Shown: positions 21,205 to 33,952 of the stretch, piece by piece
How the letters are laid out: every line of letters starts with the position of its first letter
Position numbering within the stretch: the stretch's first letter is position 1
Assembly (NCBI GenBank): GCA_019671135.1
Contig: JAHRHY010000010.1
Span: 1,426,001-1,490,000 of the forward strand
Source of the DNA: Linnemannia hyalina
Lineage: Eukaryota > Mortierellomycota > Mortierellomycetes > Mortierellales > Mortierellaceae
DNA: 64,000 nucleotides
Reading direction: 5' to 3'
Position numbers and translations under genes: made by a program
The notes under the pieces: model-generated
The model's input: the letters and a program-made list of their open reading frames with translations, nothing else
Told to the model about the DNA's origin: nothing
Database searches by the model: none

Positions 21205-23014
21205 CTAATACTGGTATGCGGCATAACTCTGTTGTTGCTGCTGCTGATGCATCTGCTCTTGTTGGATCTGCTGTTGCTGCTGTTGTTGCTGTTGCTGGAA
21301 CTGTTGTTCGTACAATTGGCGTTCCTCACCCTCGTGCTGTGTTCTAGAGGGGGGTGGAGGAGGCGCACGGCCGCTGGGACGCGATTGGAAGGGGTTGGGG
21401 TCTTCGGCTGGTGGGATGAATGAGCTGGTGAGAAGGGATGGAGGTCGGTCGCTGATAAAGCTTCCGCTGGGCTGGACCAGGAGTCCTGAAGAGTTGGCAG
21501 CATGGCGGGATGCGATAGGTGTTGGGGATCCGGAGCGGTAATCAACGCTCTGAGGTCTTGACGATAAAGAATCACCTGAAGAAGGTGCAGGAGGCATGCC
21601 GCCCAACTCGACCATCTCGCCCGGCCTCTGGAGTGGGGAATACCCGGCAACACTAGTCGTAACACTGCCCAACTCGTTATACCGAGCATGACTCGCCGCC
21701 GCGCCGGGGCCCATACCAGGACGTGACTGATCCGGCTGCAAAGGCTCTCTCAGTTTCCGGTTGGCCGATTTCTCGACAGCACGTCTATTCTTGAACCGGA
21801 CGTAGTAAAAGCCCACGAATCCTGCAAGGATAAGCGCGCCGACTGCACATCCGACACCAATGACAATCTTCTTGGTCTTGTCCGTGATCTCGATCTGGCC
21901 AATAGGGAGGTCTTCGTCAGGACCGCTGGGGGATGATGGGTCGGAGGGGCTTGGTTGAGAGGGATTGGTGACGACGCCGGGGCCGACGAGGAGCATGATT
22001 TTGCAGGGCGCTGATCCTTGTGTTAAAGCTCCTGTTGCTTCGTCGGTTGTGTTCCATGTGTAACGGCCTTGGTATTGCTATTTTGTTTGTTTGTTTGGAC
22101 ATGAGAAGAACAGGATGTGTTAATTGAGACGGTAGTTGGACATAAATGGAAATGAGCAATCCAGGTGGAGAACAAGGAGAGTATTTGGTGAGAGCAAGGA
22201 GATCCGTGCCATCGCGAGTGAGCATTTCACGCAACAGAAAATATCAAAGAGAAGGGAGAGTCGTTGCCCGTTGATGGTCGTTGCTCTAGTGTGTCGGTTG
22301 TAAAATAACTGCATAAACGACTCCTGCTTCCAGTAACCCCATGAAATATAATCCAAACCCGCTCGATAAATATCTGTATCCACGTTGTTTCCAGATATGC
22401 ATGTACGCACTGTTCGCAAGTACTCCTGCTGGTGCTCCATGGTCATGATACTGCCGATGAGCTCCTCCTACTCCTTCCGCGAAATATGAAAGGAGTTACT
22501 CCCGTCTCCTAGGAATAGGATAAGTATGCGCGATAATATATCCTGCAAACTATCACAATCCCTTCGCCCCCCTTCCATTTCTTATCCTTGATTTCAAAAT
22601 CTAAAACCTCAATTCCGCCCCCTTCCTGCCCCTTCCCCTTGTTCTCCTTGTTCGTCCTTCGACACCTCTGTTCCCACAAAATAAAATGAATGCAATATAC
22701 GATAACAAAAAACTTACGTTAAACTGACATTGGGCAAGATTGGTGGTAATAGACTGATCAACGACCCACGAATAGTTCGAAGCAACCAACGAGGTATCAA
22801 TCGTCGCAATCGTCTGTATATACTTGTTGTTCTCGTAGCAGTACAGGTCAATGTTGAACGAGGGGATTGAGTCGGCTCCTGTCCAGAGGTACTTGATCGT
22901 CGAGCCGACTCGAAAGGTGTCGGATCCAAACTGTTGGCATTGCAATTGGGCGGTGGCCACTTGTGGTAGCAGGGCGGCCAGGAGGAGAGTTGTTGTTGAG
23001 AGGAGGGTCTTCAT
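21205..23014 (-). CDS. Type I membrane protein, Kre9/Knh1-like ectodomain, polyQ cytosolic tail
   Basis: Minus-strand exons 23014-22718 and 22077-21205 (1170 nt, 389 aa; phase 0). Residues 1-22 are a signal peptide ending VATAQ. The ectodomain (about 23-125) has FRVGSTIKYLWTGADSIPSF and YSWVVDQS...CQFNQYQGRYTW, the pattern of the Kre9/Knh1 (Ser-Thr-rich, GPI-type) cell-surface domain. A Pro/Ser linker leads to one TM (about 170-192, IVIGVGCAVGALILAGFVGF) and a basic stop-transfer. The ~195-residue tail is Pro/Ser-rich and ends in a glutamine run (about 26 Q in 40 residues, mixed CAG/CAA). The intron (640 nt) is long for this window. A wall-associated or sensor role is inferred from architecture only. 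Confidence 0.8.
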
Positions 23015-24545
23015 TGACCAGATCCTACTACTCCGGCTAGTATTCCTGGTATTTGTTGGCGGTGTGGATCCTGTTGGTGGTAATGACGTCCACATATCTG
23101 ATGATGCTACTGTGCTCTGTTGTGTTGGTGTTTAGGTATCTATATGGTGCAAATACAAAATGAGAAGAAGAGGAAAGAAAGGAATGCAAGAGACACAGGA
23201 GAAAGAGGAGACGTTGAGGGTTTTATGGGTTAGCGACCTTTTGTACTCTCGGAGTGGGTGATGTAGCAGCACGAAAGGGGGGCATGATTGGTCTGCTGGT
23301 CTGGTTGAGTACCGAAAAGATGTTTGCCGTGTGATATTATTTCCACCTGAGAGTAGGACACGAACAAAGTCATGAAGATGACGGTAGAGGGGGGAATGAA
23401 AGGAAGAAACGTAACAGGAACAAAGCACACGATGAAAGTCCGTCAACAAGCCATCCCCTCGAGAAGTGTGATGAAGAGCAGGCCAAGCAGAGTGGGAGAA
23501 GCTGAAGGATTGACGAGGGCGAGGGCGGCTAAGTTTGCCGTTGCTTGATTGTTGGCAGTGGTTGATATCAGTTGCATCACCATCCATCACCATATTCGCC
23601 CCACCCCATCGCACGTTTCCCGTCTCCCCTCCCCCTGTTGCATGTGGCGTCTGTGTGTGTGATGCCTCCTTTCTTTCCATCTCTGCCCTTTTCCGTTTGA
23701 TGATTGATGCATGCTTTGTTCATATCTTCGCAATAGGAAGAACAAGAGATCGAATGAAACCGACCGGCTCGTTGTCTCTGAACGGGGTGCTTTTGGCTGG
23801 ATAGCAATTGGATTGGGAAGAGAGGGTGCAACGGTGATGGAAGGAGGAGAACCATGACGACTCTTGGTCGTTGAGGTGTCAAAGAGTCGAGGAAAGTTAA
23901 GCGAGGAAGAGAAGAGTGTACAACGGACCGGAAAAGAGAGTGGAGAGGTGGGTGGGTAAGATAAGCTGAAGTGAGAATGATGGTCGGGGGAACGTACCGA
24001 ATTGGAGAGTGTCGAGTGGGAGGGTCAGGCACCGAGTATGAAAGCTGAGAGTGTGGGTGAGGGTTTGAAGTGAAGGTGAGTGGTCGTGAAGAGAGAATAA
24101 GAGGGTGATAAGAGTGAAGGAAGAACGAAAGAAAGAAGAAAAAGGAAGGAGGCAAAAAAAGAGAATGAGTTCCCATGGGCACACGCCCTTCTACCCATTG
24201 TCCTTTCCCTCTTTCTCTTTTCCTGCCTTTGGGAGAAGGGGTTCGAATTGGTCAATCAATCCATCATTATCATTTGGTCTGAAAATCAAAAATAGACCGG
24301 TCTCAGGTCTTTGTGCAGTTAGACATCCCATTGTCAATTAGAGGTCACAGCAGAAAAAATTGTTGAAATCGCACGCCCACATACCTTCCATTAACTCCTT
24401 TTCGAGATCCTCACTCTCATCTCATTTCACTCATCACACACACGAACGCTGCATCAGGAGTGAAAGTGAAGGAATATAGAAAGAGAGAGAGAGCATAAGG
24501 GGATACATACACAACAACATACCATTGACGAAAATAACGAGCAAT
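23015..24545. promoter_or_regulatory. Divergent promoter region, Kre9-like gene / WDR53
   Basis: About 1.5 kb without a gene. The half nearer the Kre9-like gene is pyrimidine-rich on the minus strand (about 23900-24180), fitting a promoter or leader for it. No conserved exon was found. Confidence 0.45.
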
Positions 24546-27390
24546 ATGGCCACCGAACTGCAACTGCAGCAACAGGTATATATAGATTTTTTGCTTCTTT
24601 ATTGCCGCCTCCTGTGCTGCTCCTTCTCCATAGGAATTAATAAATGTCATATCATACACAGCATAAGCACGAGAAGGGGGATACTTCATATTCTCAGCAG
24701 CATGACTGACCAACTTAACTTTTCCTTCCAACTGGACACATATAGAAGCTGCCAGCGTCCTTCTTGCTCGGACATGTCGCTCCCGTCCTGTCGCTTGACT
24801 CTCGCGACTGGATGCTTGCCTCAGGCTCAGGTAATCTTTCTTCCCCTTTTCTCTCTCCAATTTGTCTTGGGTAAGATCGACAAGCGTTCATGCCTTCGTC
24901 CCTTCGTCTTTCTATCACAAAATAAATGCAAATGCAAAAAACCCTCCGCCCAACAAAGAAGGGAAAAAGGGCAAATGTACGCCATGTCTACCTATCGTGC
25001 TCCTTTTCTCGTAGCTATTAAAGAGGACAAACCACCGGGCAAGTGAGCCTCATTCCTTCGTTCTTCATGGCTTTGACTACTCTCCTATTTCCATTTCCAT
25101 GGGAATTAATCATCGCTCCCTGTCCAATCAATCGCGCACACCCTCCTTCTTGCGCTTTGTTTTCTTTCCTCTTCTTTTTTTTTCTCGCCCGCTCACTCCT
25201 GCCGATCCATCCCTCCTGTCTCCTTGTTCTTCGCCCTCCCACTCTGTTCACTGGGCTGTGTGCTAATTATTATTCTCGCCCGTTCATATGGTCAACGAGA
25301 GCATGCGCCTAGGAACTTGATTGCAACCTCATTCTTTCATCTGACGCTCGCCTCCCACTTTTCACTTGTGCTATGTGTCACGGGTATGTGTCCCTACCTG
25401 TGAAATTTCTTAGAGGACAAGACGTGTCGTATTTGGGACCTCCGAACAGACAAGGTCCACAAGGCCATCACAGGTTTCGATTCTCCCGTACGTTTCCGTT
25501 CCGTTTCGCTGTTTGTTCCTGTTAGCATTGCCGTTACGTTCTAATTATATTTTCTGTCAAGATATGTACATGTACACACTCCATCCTAATGTAACCCCGT
25601 TGAAATAAAAATAGGTGGCAACAACGACGTTTACACCAGCAGATGGACACACGATCTATGTGGGTTCGGGAACCAAGATCCACACGTTTGATCTGCGGAT
25701 GGAGTCACTGGTCCTCAACTCGGCCACACAATCTACCAGGGTTTACGACGGAGCGGAAGATGAAATCAATCAGGTACAATACTATCAAGCTCGTTGTGAT
25801 GTTGCCGAGTCCTTCTTTTTCCAGGGTCCTCTATTTCTGCTATATCTTTCTTGAAAAAAAAAGGGTTCATGAAATGAAGAGAGCAAAAAAATCTTCCTTG
25901 GGCTAATATCATTTTCTAATTGGGGGAAATGTTGTTTTCAATGATGGGGATAGATTCAAGTGAACCACCGTGCGACGTGCCTTGCAGCGTGCGATGATGC
26001 GGGAGATGTGCGTGTGCTGGACCTCAAAACTCACAAATGGATGCGCAAGTTTGACCGTACCCATGACAACGTACGTTCTTGTGTTTTTATGAATGATAAT
26101 ATTTGCCATTTGTGTGCTCGCCGATACTTGGACACAATATTACTCATGAGCCACATGGTATTCATATCATTTTCTTCTTCCCATCCACTGTGTTAACTCT
26201 AGATTGCAATGACCGTGCAATTTGTTCCCAGAAAGGATCTCCAGGGTACTTTTTCCTGGGTGCATTGGACATGGAGGATGCACGATGACCACGATGATGA
26301 CAGCGATACATGCTTGCTCACACCTGTACCCACATCCTGTTCACACGCTCGTGTTCTGTTTCTATTCTAATAGCACTCTCGGGTGGAATGGACAAGCTGG
26401 TAGTAGCCTGGGACTTTTACAAGGGACGAGCAACGCAGCTCATTGAGACAGGTAAAGTCACGCTCCCTGTCATCGCTCGTGTCTGAACTTCAACCTCCAG
26501 GGATATGTCATACCTACACCCTACACCATACACCATTGAGAAATACCAAGCCACAACCTACTTTGCTAAGCCCTTTTCTTTTGCATTTTTGCTATAGACA
26601 CGCCACAAGTGGATGTGGCTCAGTCGAAGCAACTGTTCAACCCACCGTTTGTGCACTCGATTGCTGCTCACCCTTCAGGAACACGCATGGCCGTTGGTCT
26701 CGGCGATGGAAGTGTCCAGTTCTTGCATACTTCAACTGATCTCCCTACCGCTCCTTTGGAAGAAAGTATGGCGGCATTGGAGGTGACGGCTTCGAAGAAG
26801 TCTAAGAAGAAGGCTGCGAGCAGTGGCAAGGGAACTGACGGCTGGTTGATTGGTGGGCGGCTCTCTGATGCCCATGCCAGTCCTATCGCTACCATGTAAG
26901 TTTCCTTCTACCCCTAGGTTTTTTTCTCGTTGTCATTGATGTTATATCTCAGCTCGAAGTATCCCAACTTACCACTACCATCTCTTCCACTTTCTTTCCT
27001 TCGATACCATCAAACAGTGAGTATGCAGGATTTAACCCAGGATGGCTAGTCACATCGTCCGGCAATGGATCTATCGCCATCTGGGAAGACGGCACCGCGC
27101 GGTACGAAACCATGCAACGTCAAAACGAAATTCTCGACCTTCAGAAACATAACTTGACCCTTGCAAAGAAGGGACAGGTGGAGGGGCAGGTTGTATTGCC
27201 GTATGGTCGACCCTGTCAGCCTGTGATGGAGTTTCGGGCGAGTGATGTGTTTGAGAGGATCAATTGTGTTACTACGAGTGGTAACGGAAGTGCGGCGGGA
27301 GATGGGGTGAGGAAACTGTTTGTTGCGGGAACGCATCCGCGGATAGGAGATAGGAAGATGCAGGGCCGTATTGCTGTCTACCATCTTTAA
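24546..27390 (+). CDS. WD40-repeat protein, WDR53-like
   Basis: Nine exons: 24546-24575, 24746-24830, 25414-25487, 25615-25773, 25954-26070, 26203-26245, 26374-26451, 26598-26895, 27018-27390 (1257 nt, 418 aa; every phase checked). The blades read LPASFLLGHVAPVLSLDSRD / LASGSEDKTCRIWDLRTDKV, ATCLAACDDAGDVRVLDLKT, LSGGMDKLVVAWDFYKGRAT, HSIAAHPSGTRMAVGLGDGS and VTSSGNGSIAIWEDGT. A lysine-rich insertion (KKSKKKAASSGKG) sits before the sixth blade. The order with a SEDKTCRIWDLR first blade matches WDR53, a predicted substrate receptor for CUL4-DDB1 ligases; that role is family knowledge, not visible here. Very small exons (30 and 43 nt) make automated models likely to fail. Confidence 0.82.
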
Positions 27391-27950
27391 AGAAGTAGAT
27401 GGATGAGAAGATGCAGGATTGTATGAAGTAAAAGAAGACAGCGACAAAGGCAGTATGATTTCATACTCTCTTTTTCTCCTGTTCAGCATTCTATAACCGA
27501 TTTATTATATTCTTCTTATCACAACCCACACGAGTACTTTCATTAGAAGGTTAATGATATGAGAGAGGATGAACTACAGTAGTCTAAGTTCGGGTCAGAA
27601 GCCTCTTTTGGAGGGACCGCACCCCCTCATCTTGTCCGATCCTCTGAAGTGTCCATGCGGAGAAGAGGGAGGTGTGAGCAAAAGAGAACAGAGTCAACAA
27701 GGGAGGAAGAGGAAGGGTGGGGTGGGGGGAGTTGCAAAAAAAACAAAAAAAGGGTAAACACGGCATACAGTTCAACATGTGCCCGGACCACTGAGTTTCT
27801 TTTTTCTGTTTGAATCTCTGGTTTAATTGTTTTGCCGCGAACAAAACACCACACGCTCACAACAATATTTTTTTATTCACGCAGCCGCTTGGCTTGACCT
27901 GTTGTACAGGGCATCATCGGGACATTTTTTTTTACTGCCTTGTTGTTTTG

Positions 27951-28021
27951 TTTGTTGTAGTCTGCTTTATTGATGTTGTTTGCTTTGTTGATTTTGTCTG
28001 CTTTGTTGATGTTGTTTGTTG
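27951..28021 (+). repeat. TTG-rich minisatellite
   Basis: About two copies of a 36-nt unit, each built from two 18-nt halves around TGCTTTGTTGAT (TCTGCTTTATTGATGTTG, then TTTGCTTTGTTGATTTTG, and again). Confidence 0.6.
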
Positions 28022-29997
28022 ACATGCGTAAGACAAAGGATGAAGAAGGGGGGACTGGTGTTCTTGGTCAAAGGGAAGAATAAGGGACCATATGGATTGA
28101 TTGCTAGCTCGGATGGGTCCTTGTTTCAAAGTTAACAAAACGAAGATGGTTGGGAGGTTCGTGGTATTCGAGAAGAGGAGGAAGAGGAGGAAAGGGGGTA
28201 GATAACCCAAGCAAAAGGCAGATACTTTCATGATTCAACGTAGAATACACCCGATGCATTACAGCAGTTCAAAATTGGGGGCACTTAGATATATGTATAT
28301 GCGAAAGGATGAGCAGCGATCGGGAGAACAGGCATCAATTGATCCATGACTCCTCGTCCTCGGCTACTTCTCTATCTCATGATTGTTCCGCTTGAAAGTG
28401 AAATCAGAGTTGGCAGGAGGGTTTCATTTTGCTGAAGAAAAGTTGGTGAGGGGTTTGCTGTTGGTTTTATAGTTAGGAAATCCGATACCTCGGGGAAAGA
28501 GGAAGAGACAAAAGTGTAGGAGACAATTGGAGGATCGAGGTGAAGGTGGAGTAAGAAACCTGGCGCCCTTTGTTGTTGTTGTCAATTTGTCATTCAGTGC
28601 GCAGGGTATGAGGGATGACGACAAGTTTGTTGATTTTGAGATGCCGCCCGTAGGAGATGGGAGTTGTTGGAGAAGAGAGGAGAGGATGGAGAAAAAGGAA
28701 AGGGGGTGTGGATGGACATGTATCGATTTGGGACACAGTGAGCACAGGGCGATTTCGATGGGTGACAAATCGAAGCCCAGCTGAAGATGAATAATGTTTA
28801 CACCGTTGCGAAGTCAACTCCCGACGCACGAATACTGCGCACGCAGGAAAGAGAAGAAAAGCAAAATGCAAAAAAGGAGAAAAGGAACGGTTCAATTGAC
28901 GGGTGTCCAGTGGGTGAAGAGGAAGGAAGGAAGAAAGGAAGCGATAGGAGTGGGGTTCAGAGATGCAATGCAAACGACCACAATGGACGGAATTGGGCAG
29001 TTGCGTCCAATCTTCTTTTTTACCAAAAAGCAAAAAAGGCTGTCTTTTACCCAGGGATAACACTTGAACGACAAGAGAAAAGGGTGAGAGGAAGACGAAA
29101 CAACGGCCCTGACAGAAAGGGGGGAAATCATCATCGATGGCTTTTGCTTTGCTTTTGAATGACTGTATGATATTTTGTTTGATTGACTGATTGATTGTTT
29201 TGGTGTTTCTGTGTGTTATGTGTGATGATGATGGATGGAACGACAGGAAAGCGGTTTTGATTTGGGCGAATTTGCCAAGAAAGTCGACTTGTTCCCTATT
29301 GATTTGCTATGGCTTTTGCTATGGCCATTGACGGCGTGGAAGAAAGCGGTCGTAGTTGTCGTTCATACACCACCAGGGAACTGCTGTAACAGTGCAGTTT
29401 CTATAAAGCAAGCCTCAATGCTGTCATCGATAGATTATTGAAGGTCACTTCTGCCACGAGTACTGTTAACATACAACCACACTCCATCTCCGCCTGTCAG
29501 GATGGACGGAGAATCAATGGTAGCTTACCCGCGCTCTTTTTGAGACACTTCCTCTGACTGAGTAATAGGAAAGGATAAGCAGCATTGACCATATCAATCG
29601 CTTATTCATTCAATTGAATAACGGCACAAAAACAGGTTCTTCATCTTCATCCTGTTCTGCGCATAAAAGGGGTCCCCATCCTGCCCTTTCTTTACTCTTT
29701 TCTCCCTTTTCTTGCTTTTCCCCTCTCTTCACACTTCTCTCACCTCTTTGCTTCCCTTCTCTCTCTCTTTCTCTCTCTCTCACACACACACACACATTTG
29801 TTTGCTATTTATCATATCCCTCTTTCCTTCCTTCACTCCTCCCACTCTCTCCTGCCTTTGCCGAACGAATAGCTACAAATATCTGCGATCTGTCCGTTGT
29901 CTTTCTTATTCCTCGCTCTCTTTTCCCGCCTCGGATTCCAAACCAGCCCTTACACTGCGCCTATTCTTCTTTTTTCCCTTTTACGCGCTTTTTTCTT

Positions 29998-30130
29998 TTC
30001 TTCTCCTCTTCTCCTCTCTTCTCCTCTTCTCCTCTCTTCTCCTCTCTTCTCCTCTTCTCCTCTCTTCTCCTCTCTTCTCCTCTTCTCCTCTCTTCTCCTC
30101 TTCTCCTCTCTTCTCCTCTCCCTCTCTCTG
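29998..30130 (+). repeat. CTCTTCTC polypyrimidine array
   Basis: Tandem and interleaved copies of CTCTTCTC and CTCTTCTCCT for about 130 bp in the promoter of the next gene. Pure pyrimidine strands like this can form triplex or S1-sensitive DNA. Confidence 0.75.
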
Positions 30131-30292
30131 TCTCTCTCTCCTTGTCTCTTTCCTTCCTTGCAGACACCCTCCTCACTCCCACTCGACTTTCTCTCACTCA
30201 CCTGCATGACAACTCGTGCAGTTTGAGTCCTTCTTTCTCCTCTCCTCTCCTCATCACCAACAACACACTACACACAATACCCTAATTCAAAA

Positions 30293-33200
30293 ATGAACCA
30301 CCTACAGCATCACTTCAGCACGCTGTTCGTCAACAACAACAGCGAGCGTGCACAACAACCACAGAAAGAACCAGTTCCATCCGTCTGGCAGAGGCACTCC
30401 AACTTCCAGCTCTTCTGCATGGTCATCTCCATCTTCTTCTGGGTCTTCTCCTTCACCGCTGCCTTCACCGCCATCACCATCAGGTATTACTACGATACAG
30501 TACACTTGTGGACGGAAAAGTTTTTTTTTCCTTTCTACTTTCGCTTATGTGCCCCGCCTTTTTCTTGTTTCGGAAAACCCTGCCTCACTGGACACACATA
30601 CACACCGTTGCCAGTTGCTTGTGCTTGGCTCTTGGCCAAGCCAAGAGTCCCGTTCTCTGAAAAAGAACGGGAAAAAGGTGGCCAGGCCCCCATTCATTCC
30701 ATTTCTCTCCCTCTTCCTCCCCTGCATAACGTAGTGCGGTGCTTTCCTTGTTTGTTTTTTTTTTTTTTTGGTTTTCCGTTCTCTCCTGTTTTACTTTCAC
30801 CGTCGTCCCTTCCCCTTGCTTTTCGTGAGGACAGATGTTCGCCGAGCGGTGAAGGGAAGAGAGGTTGACATTACTCAAGGGGATAAAGTGGACTGATCTG
30901 TTTTGTCTGTTTGTATCTTTTCCTACTACTAGTCGCTGGCGGTATGCTGGACACAAGAGATCGTTGTCGTCGAGGATGCCCAAGGATAAGGTCCCTGGTG
31001 TGACCATCATCCGTCCCCTCCGTGGCATCGACTGCAACATGTATGAGAACCTCGCCTCGAGTTTCTGCCAGGACTACCCGCTCTTTGAAGTTGTCTTCTC
31101 CGTCGCTCAGCCCAACGACCCCGCCATTGCCGTCGTCAGGGACCTGATGAAGCAGTACCCCAAGGTGGACGCCCGCCTGATCATTGGTAAGCAAAGCAAA
31201 CGTGCGCATCGCAGGATGACGGATTGGATTGAAAGAGGTCGAAGCGGGGAGGTGGGGGGATCAGATCAGGGTTATCGTTCTCCACAGTTGTGTTCTCGTT
31301 TTTTTTTGTGCTCAGTCTCTCCTTCTATTATGGTCTGGCCGCTCTTTTTTCCCTTTCGCTTTTTTTCGGTGTGTTCGAGATTATCCAATGTGTCTGTTTG
31401 AGTTTTGCACGCGCCATCGATGGCTGGGTATCTGCCACCGGAGGAATTGTTTTGCTTTTTTGTCAACCCCCAATCCACACGGGTCTCGCTTTTCTCGTTA
31501 GAGCCCCTTTCCCTATTTTACGTTTTGAACCTTCTGTTGAACAGTCGTGGACGGAATGACTGGCCAAGCTTGCATCCAACTAGCACACCCTACCTTTTTC
31601 AACACAACCCCTTTTGTTTTTGCCTTTTCCCTTTTCCCTTTTCCCCTTCACCTCTTCCTTTACCTTCAGGGACTTGTTGCATGATGGGTCGAAAACAGGA
31701 TGTGGTTGGCTCCCCTGAACAACTCGTGGTTTCGTGAACCCATCGTGATGCAGAGATAAACGCGTCCAGTTGCCTTCTTTTATTTTCATGCACTATTTTT
31801 TGGCCTTGTTGGGTGCGTCAATGTGGATTGGATGTTTACACTTTACTGCACCGTTACGCTGTTGTTATTGGCATGATCATCGGTAGCCCTCCAACAAAAT
31901 AATACAAACAAACACTGCTGACATCCCCTCTCCCAAAAAGATGATGGACTTTTGTGTTTTGGTGGAATGTGGCCCTAGGCCTGTGAAGGATCGAAGGAAG
32001 ATCACATTGTTCACCCTCATGTGAACTACAAACAAGAGAATAGGGGGAAAGGAGGTCGGTCAGTTGTAAAATAATGGTTGATTTCGCTGCGATTCCTTTG
32101 TTTCGTTATCTGTGTTTGGGCTTGGGCATCATGGGGCTGTTGTGGACCTGAGCGCGGATCTGGAGGTTCCTTTCTTTCAGAGTGGCCTGATTGTGCACAA
32201 CAGCATACACCGACAACATGCCTTACCTTTCGTTCGCGCACGGTTAGGATGGCTGGAACGCGTGTTTGTTTATTTGTGTGTCTGTGTCTGAATTGATCAC
32301 GGCGGCAATGCGGGTTGTTGCATGACATGACATCTCACCCCTTTTTGCCTTTATGATTCTAACCATTCTTTCTCTTATCATTGTCAACTGTCATAGGCGA
32401 GAAGAACGTGGGTATCAACCCCAAGATTAACAACATGATCCAATCCTACGAAACGGCCAAGTACGACATTGTCTGGGTTTTGGATTCGAACGTCTATGTG
32501 GATCCTGGATGTATGGGCCGCTCTATCGACAAGATGATGAAGCCCGGTGTCGGTCTCGTCCACCACTTGCCCTTTGGCGTTCGTCCCCAGACTCTTGGAT
32601 CTGAACTGGAGCTGATGTTCCTCGACACTGTCCACGCCAAAATGTACCTCTTTATCAACTGGACTGGTCTCGCCTCCTGTGTCGTCGGAAAGTCGAATTT
32701 GTACAGACGCTCGGACTTGGACAAGGTTGGCGGTATGGCAGCCTTTGGAAAGTACATGGCAGAGGACAACCTTGTGGCGACGGCGATCTTCAACATGGGG
32801 TACAAGCATGAGATGACCAGCGATTTGGCGTACCAGTCCCTCGGATCGATGACCCCCTCCGACTATTTCCTCCGCCGTGCTCGTTGGTGCCGCATTCGCA
32901 AGTACACCGTCACTGCCGCCACCGTTGTCGAGCCTTACATCGAGATGATTGGATGCGGTCTTGTCGCCTCTTATGGATTCAACTTACTCTGGAACATCCA
33001 CGCCCTCAACTTTTTGGCCTTCCACGTCGTTGTCTGGTTCTTGGTCGATCTCTCGATGTACCAGGCATTGTCGGGTGAAAAGATGGATAATTTGCGCGGA
33101 TTCTTGATGGCCTGGTGCTTGCGTGAGTTGGTTGCTCTTCCTCTCTATGTCTATGCCGTTGTCGGATCAACCGTCGACTGGCGCGACCAGGCCTTCGAGT

Positions 33201-33952
33201 TGCTGAGGGATGGCACTGTTCGCCCCATTGTCTCTGCCAAGCCCCTGCCCAAGGTTAAGGTCTCTGTTGCCTCTGGATCTGGATCGAACTCTGCTCCTCC
33301 TTCGCCCACTACTGCTGCCTTCTGGGCCAACACTATGGTTCCTCAGTCGACCCAGACGTCTATCAGGAAATTCTTCCGCCACCCCACTGTTATCTCGATT
33401 GTTAGAAGCACGTTTGCGGTCATTCACTTTGTGGTCGACATTCTGATCAAGAGTCAACGTAACGGAAATCAGGAGGAGGATGACGAGTTGCTTGAGGGTC
33501 AGACGTCAGGAGATGTTGCTGTTACCCCCAATGTGGCCGAGAAGGACGATATTTTGAAGCTTCAGAAGGTGCCTTTGAAAAAGTCGAGCAGGAGCAACAA
33601 GAAGTACGCATTGAATTACGATGGCGACGACAGCAGTGCAGCTGAGGGCGGTGATGGAATTTTGTTGCGCAGGAGCCCCCGCCAGAGACATTCGTCGAGC
33701 ATGAAGCAGCAAAAGTACTCTGTTGAGGAGAGCGAGGAGGAGATGGATAGCGATGTTGCTCATCGCAGACATACGCGTGTTTATTCGAGCACTCGCAGTG
33801 AGACTGAAGCTGAGCATGGTCGCCGGTCGACAGAGGAGGATGCGCTTTCGAGGGCTGTTGAGCCCTATCTGTCTGACTCGCTGAGTCGCCGTGGCAGGAC
33901 TCCTCGTCGCGAGCTGTTGTCCTCTTCGCAGCATTTGGTCGTTGTCGCTTAA
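30293..33952 (+). CDS. Ceramide glucosyltransferase (glucosylceramide synthase, GT21)
   Basis: Transfers glucose from UDP-glucose to ceramide in Golgi/ER membranes, the first step of glucosylceramide synthesis. Exons 30293-30483, 30933-31186, 32397-33952 (2001 nt, 666 aa). An N-terminal TM (about 39-62) is followed by GVTIIRPLRGIDCNMYENL. The catalytic aspartates appear in WVLDSNVYVDP (D178) and YMAEDNLVA (D272), with the processive-type RRARW motif at 308-312. C-terminal hydrophobic segments lie near 340-420. The last ~200 residues are a charged, Ser-rich low-complexity tail that many homologues lack. Intron 2 (31187-32396, 1210 nt) is the longest in the window. The start is the first ATG after the pyrimidine promoter. 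Confidence 0.92.

Larger units (their letters stand above)
27391..30292. other. 2.9-kb intergenic region upstream of ceramide glucosyltransferase
   Basis: No convincing coding exon. It contains a TTG-rich minisatellite (27951-28021), and the last 700 bp are a dense pyrimidine promoter with TC/CA tracts (29759-29795) and a CTCTTCTC array (29998-30130). Open frames here are low-complexity shadows. Confidence 0.45.

Noticed and set aside
29614..30285. 223-codon Ser/Leu/Pro frame upstream of the glucosyltransferase
   Set aside because: Entirely within the CTCTTCTC polypyrimidine promoter; open in several frames on both strands.
31835..31920. C/D-box-like motifs (ATGATCA ... CTGA) in the long glucosyltransferase intron
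   Set aside because: Imperfect C box and no terminal stem; not enough to call a snoRNA.
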